64,000 bases of DNA from contig CM020507.1 of the NCBI GenBank assembly GCA_009823395.1, forward strand, positions 12,948,001-13,012,000. The letters run 5' to 3'. The position numbers were made by a program, and so were the translations under genes. Shown here one piece after another: positions 56,111-64,000 of this stretch; the first letter of the stretch is position 1, and each line of letters begins with the position of its first letter. Source of the stretch: Thamnaconus septentrionalis (lineage: Eukaryota; Chordata; Actinopteri; Tetraodontiformes; Monacanthidae). Under the pieces are notes generated by a model. The model saw nothing but the letters and a program-made list of their open reading frames with translations, was not told the DNA's origin and searched no databases.

Positions 56111-57539
56111 GAGACCAGACGACACGTCACTGTTGTGAACTGTTTTAGTTTCTTGGTTCTCCGCTTCCAGTTTCCCTTCCTGCTATGCAAATAGGCGGAG
56201 TTGTGAATGAGCGAGTGACTTACAGTAGCCTGGCCCCACTCACTCCTCTGTGAGTGGGTGGAGCCTGGGCCTGCCAATGGATTGCGTTGACCTCAATGGA
56301 TGACTGACTCAGTGACTCAAGAACCCTGTCTTTCTTCCTTTGATGAGTCATCCATGCAACCTCCAGTCAGTTATGTAAATCTATCAAGTTTCCCCTGTGT
56401 CAAGCATCATTAGCCAGTCACTTCATGTGCCTGCATCTCTTTGGCTAGCCACAACATGTGTATTGCCTCCAGATGATCTTGTGTACGTTCACATGGGCCC
56501 GCTGTGAATCTTCACTTTTAATATATAAAAATCGTATTTTCATCTGCATAAGGTGCGCCAGCTCCAGTCCCGAGCTGATGCAACAGGCTCCCGAATCCAG
56601 CAGCTGGCATGGCAGCGGCTGGCACGCTCCTCCTCCATCCTCGGCATTCTTCCTCTCTTCAAGCTCACAATCTCAGAGAGGCAGCAGATTGCACATGGAG
56701 GACTCTCCTCCATCTGTCCCGGTCCAGACAATTGTCCGCTGGCAGACACTCAACAACCGATGCCCACCGTTCTTGTCTCACGCTTCCAGATGCAACGTAC
56801 ACTTGGCGTCGCATCCCAACCCAGCCATCCCCGCTCCTTCGGGGACGGGAAGTAACACTCGCCACCCGCCCCCCCCGGTTCTCTAAACATCCTTGCCGAC
56901 TATTAATATCGCCTCTCTAGTACCTCACTAAGGAAATCACCGGCTTACAAGGGAAAACAGGTGTAACACGAGCCGTCGCAGCCAGACGAGTGGAGGCACA
57001 GCTGTGCATATCGCCCCTGTTACTTAGTTGCACATTAGCGCGGGGCTCTGCAGTGAACGCGCGCTGAGGCATCGCTGCCATCGAGAGCGAAGAAAGGAAT
57101 GTATTTACATCGATCTTAATTGTTGTTGTGTTTCTTTCTGTAGTTTGTTTTGGCCGTATAGCTTCCCTCTCAAGTCGTGCCAGAGGTCGCACGGACAAAA
57201 GGCTCACTACCGACTTAATCCTCCAAATTGCCATGTTTCAAACAAGATCTCCCGACGCCCACTTAAAAGGATTTTTTTTTTCAGAGAAAGCGTGTGATCC
57301 ACCGCTGACTCAATTCTGCTGACAAAGGTGACGAGCTATGCTGTGCGCACGTTTTAAATAGCGCAGAATGGCTTAAGATATCAGCAAGAGACTGGCAACC
57401 GACGCACACGCTCGGGGTTTCTTCTGAGTTTGTAACCACCACCCCCACCCCCGACTCTCCCACCCTCCCGGCTTTGAAGGAATGCTCAGCTGTAGGCGCG
57501 CAAAAACAGCTTGAAGCAGCAGAACTACAGAGTTGAAGT
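56111..57539. other. Non-coding, no gene seen
   Basis: ATGCAAAT, an octamer-type word, occurs near 56187. The 142-codon frame at 56458-56886 and its neighbours overlap in several phases and match no family I know. Bases 57030-57130 (GTATTTACATCGATCTTAAT) could be regulatory. Nothing firmer. Confidence 0.5.
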
Positions 57540-57700
57540 TTAAAGTCAACATTGGAATGACAGAGGAGTTTCAGAGGCTGATGGACGCCCAATGTTGGCA
57601 AAATAATGGTGAACAGAATGGTGTTCACCGCCAGGACCTCCATGCTGCTCACGTGGTAACACAAGTGCAGCTCCTTGTTGGTCACAGTGGACAAACTGGA
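57540..57700 (-). other. Coding-like minus-strand segment, identity unknown
   Basis: The minus strand reads STVTNKELHLCYHVSSMEVL then AVNTILFTIILPTLGV with G/C-biased third codon positions and a hydrophobic run that could be a membrane helix. No ATG precedes it, and a stop lies just upstream. An acceptor-like GGTCCAG precedes the TTTGTCC start. I cannot name a family. It may be chance or a pseudogene fragment. Confidence 0.15.
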
Positions 57701-58439
57701 CCATCAGTTCTGCTCAACACTCACTGTAGATGACCTCTCTCAACCACCATGGAGACACGTGTCCTTGAGGATTTGGCAACAATAAAAGTCCCTTGGGTGG
57801 GATTATTTTCCCTTGTCAAACATCCTGCATGTTTATCTAGGTTTGAAAATTTCACTTATACAATGGTAGGTAGAACTTCTTTCTCTCGCTCCGCCGTCGT
57901 CGTGCTTTTCTTAAGTCTCGTCACCCCTGGAAGGCAGCGATCTGATCTCTGGGAAACCCTCCCGAACACACCAGGAATTCTCTCTGGGTCGCAGCTTAAC
58001 CTCGTCCAACCTCTCTCACGGCCACTGTGGGTCCACTTCCTGTTTTTTTCTTCTTCTTTTTTTTTTTTGTTCTCCCCTCTTTAGCCGTGACCACGCTGGC
58101 TCAGTGTTGTGGTCCAGTTTCATCATCATCATCATCATCCGCCTTCAACTGGGGATCGTCATCAAGCATCAGCAAGATGGGCCTGCCAGACGATCGTGCC
58201 CCAGGGTTAACTGGTGAACACTAGCCCTGTATCTCTAGCCAGTCATAGTCTGGCCCCCCTTCGGCCTGGCCTGCACCTGATTGGCTGGGCGCCCTGTAAG
58301 CGTCACTGCTTGATGATCCCCTTCAGTTTCTCTCTCTATCTGTCCGCCGTCGTCCTCCTCCTGCGAGCTCTTGTTCCTCTTCTTCTTTTCTGAGCAATTT
58401 AATGCGCTCTCGCCTTTTGTCTCTGCCCTCTTCTCTCCC
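57701..58439. other. Non-coding with a (TCA)n patch
   Basis: A (TCA/CAT)n run lies at 58121-58139 and T-runs at 58059-58069. Bases 58320-58440 are pyrimidine-rich. No coding evidence. Confidence 0.6.
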
Positions 58440-58710
58440 TTCCTGTGAATTAGGCAGCCAATAAGGCGTGACACGAGGCCAGAGGGAACTGTGGGTATTA
58501 GAGTTCATCGGGGCTCATGTCGAGGGTGGGAGCACAAATCGTGCAGACAGCCGAGGAGTGTCGATGGATCAGAGATCGGCTGGTGGGGTCTGGCGGCGGG
58601 TCTGTGCGAGGATAAACAAGTTCTCTGCCGAGTGACAGAATTTGTTTGTCGATTTGCTACAATATCACAAAATCTATTGCGCGCGGATTAATTGAGCAAA
58701 GAGAAAGAGA
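58440..58710. promoter_or_regulatory. Candidate conserved non-coding block
   Basis: It includes GTGAATTAGGCAGCCAATAA, GGCGTGACACGAGGCC, GCACAAATCGTGCAGAC and TTGCGCGCGGATTAATTGAG. Non-repetitive, with homeodomain-like ends and a CCAAT word. Regulatory role inferred from composition. Confidence 0.3.
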
Positions 58711-58914
58711 TGTTTCTGTGACTTCCTTTGTCATTCTGCGTGTTTCTAACTGCTTTGTGTAGCCGGGTTGTTATACAAGCAAGCCAATGCATTCACTGAG
58801 TGGTGTCACAAAGTCACAGCAGTCGGTTAACGCAACTGGCTACAGTAATTAATTTATATTAGCTAATGCTTTTTTTATTTTTTTATTTTTTTTGCAATTG
58901 ATGAAATGAATTGA
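58711..58914. other. Non-coding, AT-rich
   Basis: AT-rich unique sequence with T-runs at 58868-58892. No feature recognised. Confidence 0.55.
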
Positions 58915-59007
58915 AGAGCCGTCGGCGGCTCAAAGAAACCAACTGGTCTCAGTGAGCCGAGCCAAACGATTTGCTTTCACTTGACTCAGTCATTCCCATC
59001 ACTACTG
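58915..59007 (-). mobile_element. hAT-like end fragment, minus strand
   Basis: GGCGGCTCAAAGAAACC, AGTGAGCCGAGCCAAACG and TTGACTCAGTCATTCCCATC, ending CCCATCACTACTG, read in reverse as CAGTAGTGATGGGAATGACT with GGCTCGGCTCACT behind it. That is the known style of a teleost hAT-type terminus. Only the terminal 90 bases are recognisable. Confidence 0.65.
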
Positions 59008-59489
59008 TGTGCGTAGGAAAAAGTGCTAGGGTAATAACGCCTGTTGCCCGTTTCTACCTTTAATAGCAGATGTGTTTTTTCCTCCTGTGTGAGTAGTCAA
59101 GAGGAGGTCGATAAAAAGCAGGCCGGCGGAGCCTCGGAAGAAACGTTAATTTCCTCCTCAGAATCCCCCACATCTCCATCAGCAATGATCCCCTATCCAC
59201 ACACGCACACACACACACACACACAGTACAGATTGTCAAAGCCAATCTACAACCTGTTCTACAATTAGCCTGGCCCTGACACTGCTCTCACCCCTCCTCT
59301 CCCCTTTATCTTGCCTCCTCTCATCTCTGCTCCCCGATTTCATCAGTTTTTCTGACGGACATTTTAACCCTTCCACCCTCTAATTGCTTTTCCCTTCACA
59401 CCTGATGCATTTCCCCTCCTCCTCCAACTCTCATTTAATATTCATTTACTGTCTTCTTCATTTTTTTCCTCCTCGAGACGCGATTTCCG
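59008..59489. other. Non-coding with a CA repeat
   Basis: A (CA)n run lies at 59198-59226. Bases 59280-59480 are pyrimidine-rich. No coding signal. Confidence 0.65.
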
Positions 59490-59790
59490 CTCCACCTTTT
59501 CCCGTCGGTTAACATTTGACGGCTTTAATTTCTCCCAAGCATATTTCGGGCGACTGCTTCGCTTCCGAGGAAATACGTCCGCCGCGTTTGCTGTCGATCT
59601 CGCGTGCGGAAAACGCAAGACGACACGAAACATTTTCGGCATCGGGAAATGCGAAGCGCTCACGCGTCATTTTTCCTATCGGAGGCGAGTCGATACGAGT
59701 TGGAAGGAGGGAATCGGGTGAGGAAGGTATCCATGACTTTTTCTTGCGCCTCTCGCAACACGCTAGCGACTCAATTCACAACAAGCCCTT
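59490..59790. promoter_or_regulatory. CpG-rich, TCG/CGA-rich block
   Basis: Unlike its surroundings, it keeps many CpG sites in a moderate-GC context (TTTCGGGCGACTGCTTCGCT, CGATCTCGCGTGCGG, CGCAAGACGACACG, GGCGAGTCGATACGAG). Vertebrate methylated DNA usually loses CpG, so this suggests protection from methylation or recent origin. The plus-strand frame at 59516-59941 has no known domain. Confidence 0.33.
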
Positions 59791-60204
59791 ATCTGCTTCC
59801 GGCATATTAACACCATTCATTCAGGGAAAACAAACACCTCCAGCCAGTGTTTTCTCAATCTCTCGTTTGGCGCTCCCTATTTTTTGTTTTTGTTTTTGCC
59901 TTGTTTTTATGCGCGCTCAGCTGCTAACTTTTAATGCTTAATGCATTTTACGACCTTTTCTTTTTTTTCCACACACCCTATCTCTGGAGAAAAATAGGAT
60001 GCAGCCGTCAAGCTGACTGAAACGGGACGGCAGCCGGCTGCTGTCTCTCACCAGGGAGCAGTAATACAAAAGAACAGGAGGAATAAAAAACAATCAGACT
60101 TTATTTCGTCTGCTGGGTCCGCGGCTAGCTCAATTCACCGCAGTAATTGCTCTCCAAGGTCTTGGGAAGAGGGATAAATATCTTTCTCTTTCACCTCCCA
60201 CATT
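59791..60204. other. Non-coding, no gene seen
   Basis: Unique sequence with T-runs near 59961. Nothing else recognised. Confidence 0.55.

Positions 60205-60239
<35 letters not shown>
60205..60239. repeat. (CA)n microsatellite
   Basis: A CA run of about 17 units. Confidence 0.97.
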
Positions 60240-60240
<1 letters not shown>

Positions 60241-61734
60241 CCGCACGTGAGGATAATCTACCTGCAGATGCAGCTTGTCATAATTAAGTGGAGTGTGCGA
60301 CAGTGTGGCAATCCGTGGCAGTCGGCAAGGGAGGGTTTTAGAGACACACAAAAACAGGCAGGAGAGGCCTGATTAGACAAAATACTTGAAAATTATGAAA
60401 ATTCAGGACACTAATATTTTATGATTAGATGGAGAGTGAAAATAGTGTCAATTTTTGTCGTATTGTGGTGTCCAGATGTCGTTCTAGACGTAAGATGACT
60501 TCAGGGATGATGGAAGTAGGATGTGCACTTATCATCTTACCCATCGTCCTTTGCCCTCTGATGCCTTAGACCTGCCTGCGAACAGAATAAAAGTGGTGGT
60601 TGCCCGGGAAGAATGGAGTGACAGGGTTTGGGGAAAATTGAGATTCTTCAGCAAGTTTTAAATCCAACGAAGAGTCGCAGTAGTCAAATGACGTGCACGA
60701 CACATTCAAGATCTTTTGACCTTTGGTAAAGCTGGGTATGGTCAAACTGTCAAAAGTGAAAACAATCACCAATTAAACTAAATTAAAATGTTAAAAAGTC
60801 TTGAAAATTGCTTCACTATCTCAGATGGATTACTTTTGACTTTTCTGCCAGGTAGTGTTCGTGGTAGTAGTACCACTAGTAGTAGTTTGCATAGTTTGAC
60901 CTTTAGATGTATGGCTTGCTTCAGTGCCTTTATTAAGGTCAATATAAATATACATATCAGGATATTGATTTTGACCGTATCTTTCTCATGCCAGCTCCTC
61001 TTGCACAGTTTTGTGTCGATGGTTGGACTTGAAATAGAAACAATTCCTTCATACTCACCAGGATGTGAATTTACTGGTGTGATACTGCGTTGTCCTGGGT
61101 CATATATTTACTACTTCATCACCCCATTAAAATACCACAGTGTGATTTCTACTCAGGCTTCTGAACACAAACCCATGCAGACATCCGTCATTTTGTTCTC
61201 GTTTGGGTTTCCCACACTAATGCACACCCGCGGCACTTTTTGCACATATTGTAATTATTGAGAGATATATATTTATATACTTTGTTTTTCCAATTCTGAC
61301 TTCTGACACGTTGCCTCTCTCCATGGTAGGTGAGACATTTTAATTTGACCTGAGGCTCTGTGACAAATGGATTTCATCATCTTCTAAACTTCCATCTTTA
61401 CTCTAGTGGGATTTCTTACATGTACCTTTTCTTACATGTACCTTTGCAACCCACCTGGTAGCAATAGAAGTTAAGAACAACCATTTTAAGCAAAGTGGAC
61501 TGTACTGATTCCAAACTCTGAAGCACAAGGAGCCAGCAGCAGATCTTACACTGTTGTCAGAGACGAGACAAGGTGATGACGTTCTCCATGCATTTTAATT
61601 TTTATAACTCTTCTTGTTTTTATTCCCAATTACAAGCTGCCTAATTGGGAGAGGTGAGGCTCCCCCGCTAGCACCGTGCAAAGCACGGCTGTTGTGACCA
61701 TTAAAAAAAACAACAACAACACAACAACAAGTAG
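60240..61734. other. Non-coding, one exact small tandem
   Basis: The 16-base unit TTCTTACATGTACCTT is repeated exactly at 61413-61428 and 61429-61444. An AAC-rich simple repeat lies at 61708-61730. The 157-codon plus-strand frame at 60788-61261 shows no known domain. No transposon recognised. Confidence 0.6.
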
Positions 61735-61985
61735 AGTAATCACGGACGATATGGCGTATAATTGACTGCGCACACAGGATGTGTTATTAATGAGAGAAAT
61801 AGGCTGATGGTGGTGGTGGTGGTGGTGGGATGGCTGCGAGTAACAGCTGGCGACACGACCATAATTGTTCATTTAAAACTGATTAAGAGGAATCGATCGA
61901 AAAACCTGCAGCTCTAAACAATCGATGCAGGGCCCCGAGTGGAGAATCGGACAGATTGTTGCCGTGTGCCTGGACCAGAGACTGA
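61735..61985. promoter_or_regulatory. Candidate conserved non-coding block
   Basis: It includes GACGATATGGCGTATAATTG, GATGTGTTATTAATGAGAG, GACCATAATTGTTCATTTAA and AATCGATCGAAAAACC. A (TGG)n run at 61808-61828 interrupts it. Several homeodomain-type cores are present in otherwise unique sequence. Inference from composition. Confidence 0.33.
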
Positions 61986-62403
61986 GCGTCTGTGTGGTCA
62001 CCTGACCCACTGCATATGAGTGTGTGTGTGTTTATGTGTGTGTGTGTGGTCTTTTCACATTGATTTCCTTTCCTTAAAGCCTGCGTATGTTAAACTGCCG
62101 CCGCGTGCTCGCAGGCACAGGACCCACCAGTCTTTTCTCTTTTTTTTTGTTTAGTTTTTCTCTCCCGAGTGGTCTCGCGCTGTAGCTCCCCTGTTCTAAT
62201 TTCCCTCTATCAAAACCCAATGGCGTTTGAGACATAAATCACATTTTCCTTTTTCATATTTCACAGTTTGAGTCCAACTCAATTTTGTCATCTCCATTCC
62301 CATTCCGGCTGTACTTTGCTTCTGCAGGCAGCCACTCTGGTCGCAGTTATTTATTTATTTATTTTGTAATTATATTACTTTCCTCCACCTGGCTGATGGA
62401 TGC

Positions 62404-62435
<32 letters not shown>

Positions 62436-62578
62436 GAGATGGTCCTTCTGTTCTTTTCTATACATCCCGCCATACCCTTCTCAGCCATTAGCGTCCCACA
62501 GCCCTGCTGGCTTGGAGAGGCATTAACAGATTCCCACAGCACGGATTTACATGCACACCTGGGCACATACACGCACAG

Positions 62579-62610
<32 letters not shown>

Positions 62611-63654
62611 GCACAGGGTAGAAACAGTTTTTCTCTTTTATTTATGTCCCTTGCCAGCATTACAAGAGGTATTGACTGTGGGGTCTATCTGTGGTGGCTC
62701 ACAGTTAATTGCATGTTAAAAGCTATTATTGGTGACAGGCCTCCATGGGACTAACACACACACACTCACAGACACGAGCGTGCAGGGTGGTCGGGTTGCA
62801 CACTGACGCTCTGTCTCTCGTGCACACAGCAGTTCAGCTCCTCAACCAGATATTATTGTCCTTATTCTCCTTTTTAAAAAGAGTCTTGCGCTTTGTGGTA
62901 GGAAACCTGCGACTCGGCAGTCGTGTTCCTCCAAAGCCGCTCTGTGCGTTACTGTAGACATTCTTTTCATGTTTTCTATTGTACAGTGACCATTAATCAT
63001 TCAGACCGTGTCACCCTCTTAAGTGCGAGCGCGCCCTTCGCGCGCGCACACACACACACAAACCCGCAAGTGCACACACAGCGTCTGATTTATTTAGTGG
63101 GTTATTGCATTTTACAGGAGGGAATTATCTTTTCTAATGACGTGGAGAAACACTGGCACACCTTGGCCATTGTCTCCATTGTTTCTCCCTGACCCATAAT
63201 TACAATCTGATTACCATTTATTCACCTTTGTTTTCCGTGTCTGTGTGTGTTTGTGTGCGCGCGCTCATGTATATTTCAATGGCTGCTGGATGAGCCGAAG
63301 AGGTTTCAGGTGCTCTTGTGCGCATCTGATTGTTCTCACTTGCAGGTAATGGGATTGAATAAATCCACGCGTGTGGTCGCGTTGGCAAAATGCAAAACAC
63401 AATGGGAAGAAGGTCGATGACGCAGTCCAACAGATGGGCATCCCAACAATGGATGAAGGCAGATAAGTACAATAGACATTCCCACTAGGAGACAGACAGA
63501 CAGACAGAGAGACAGACTTGTTACAGAACAGCTTAACCAGGAGGAAATACATACAGTGGTCTATTGTATGGTGAAAGTACCTATGTTGGAACCAAACCCA
63601 CCAAGTGTTTTAGTTTTCCTTTGGGATGCCCGAGGGTGCTATAGCGACATTCCA
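61986..63654. other. Non-coding with several microsatellites
   Basis: (CA)n runs lie at 62404-62432 and 62580-62611 and a TG run at 62020-62047. A CGCGCGCACACACACA stretch occurs at 63040-63060, and a (GACA)n patch at 63490-63512. TGTGCGCGCGCT at 63255-63266 is alternating. Open frames here are short or repeat-derived. No gene seen. Confidence 0.65.
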
Positions 63655-63800
63655 AATCAATAAATAATTACTATTTTGAGGCCGGGCCGCCATAATTTTA
63701 CATTTTGCGTTGCAGGAAATCGCCTGGATTTGCTTCAGGGCACCAGGGGGAGATTGCTTTGTGGTGGGAAAACGGCGCACTTTTATTCAATGGCAGGTGG
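63655..63800. promoter_or_regulatory. Candidate conserved non-coding block
   Basis: GCCGCCATAATTTTACATTT, GCAGGAAATCGCCTGGATT and GGTGGCAAATTGAATGAAG lie in a compact, non-repetitive stretch before an A-run. Regulatory call by composition. Confidence 0.27.
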
Positions 63801-63823
63801 CAAATTGAATGAAGTGCTGATGC

Positions 63824-63839
63824 AAAAAAAAAAAAAAAA
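63824..63839. repeat. Poly(A) run
   Basis: A run of about 16 A. No recognisable retroposed body upstream. Confidence 0.93.
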
Positions 63840-64000
63840 GGGGAAACCAGAAAAAAATCTGTCCAGAATGCGTGTATTTTCTGGGATGAATTGCAGCTTT
63901 AGTGGCAGGGATGCCTGCGTGGTGTGTCAGCATATTAGAAAATCTGATTTGTTGCAACATCAGTCACGTTATGTGTGAGGAGTAAGGCAGGGTTTTGGTG
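63840..64000. other. Non-coding window end
   Basis: Unique sequence to the end of the window; nothing recognised. Confidence 0.5.

Noticed and set aside
56458..56886. 142-codon frame and two overlapping frames of about 100 codons
   Set aside because: Open in several phases at once, no recognisable domain, and no clear splice pattern.
60788..61261. 157-codon plus-strand frame
   Set aside because: Length alone is not significant in 64 kb. The composition is that of AT-rich DNA and there is no family match.

Overview
This window is vertebrate nuclear DNA, most likely from a ray-finned fish and probably a percomorph teleost. Three observations support this. It is crowded with long (CA/TG)n, (CT)n and (AAT)n microsatellites. 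It carries decayed cut-and-paste elements and short interspersed repeats of kinds I associate with teleost genomes: Tc1-like relics, hAT-like pieces, and short inverted-repeat elements with ends reading AGTGTGTAAGATTTGG. It has no bacterial features such as Shine-Dalgarno-led long ORFs, operons or rRNA.

I find no convincing protein-coding gene, rRNA, tRNA or snRNA anywhere in the 64 kb. The open frames are short, or fall in low-complexity DNA (Thr/His from CA repeats, Ser/Leu/Pro or Arg/Glu/Gly from a pyrimidine tract). The only protein similarities I recognise are transposase fragments. The best reading is a gene desert or part of a very large intron.

Layout. 1-6.7 kb: mostly unique non-coding DNA with one strong regulatory-looking block near 4.9 kb. 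6.7-8.1 kb: a Tc1 relic with a second repeat inside it, two microsatellites and an interspersed repeat. 8.9-17.7 kb: several well-composed unique blocks, a 27-bp CCAAT minisatellite at 11.1 kb, and the first copy of a short inverted-repeat element at 15.5 kb. 22-28.3 kb: three more regulatory-looking blocks (22.2, 26.0 and 28.0 kb). 28.7-31.6 kb: retrotransposon-like tails and compound simple repeats. 37.7-44.6 kb: a hAT-like element, a regulatory-looking block at 38.7 kb, a 650-bp almost pure pyrimidine tract, the second copy of the inverted-repeat element, and a different 680-bp inverted-repeat element. 46.7-59 kb: hAT-like fragments, a CpG-rich block at 47.4 kb, three Tc1 relics and two strong regulatory-looking blocks at 51.3 and 53.8 kb. 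59-64 kb: CpG-rich and simple-repeat DNA with further candidate blocks at 61.8 and 63.7 kb.

There is no gene set that works together. The likely biology is regulatory: candidate conserved blocks recur every few kilobases and are separated by repeats, as is usual around developmental regulators. I judged these blocks only by eye (non-repetitive, homeodomain- or SOX-like cores, retained CpG). Alignment to other fish is the deciding test. I saw no clear undescribed system. The most unusual structures are the 39.8-40.5 kb pyrimidine tract, the CCAAT minisatellite, and the shared decay pattern of the Tc1 relics.
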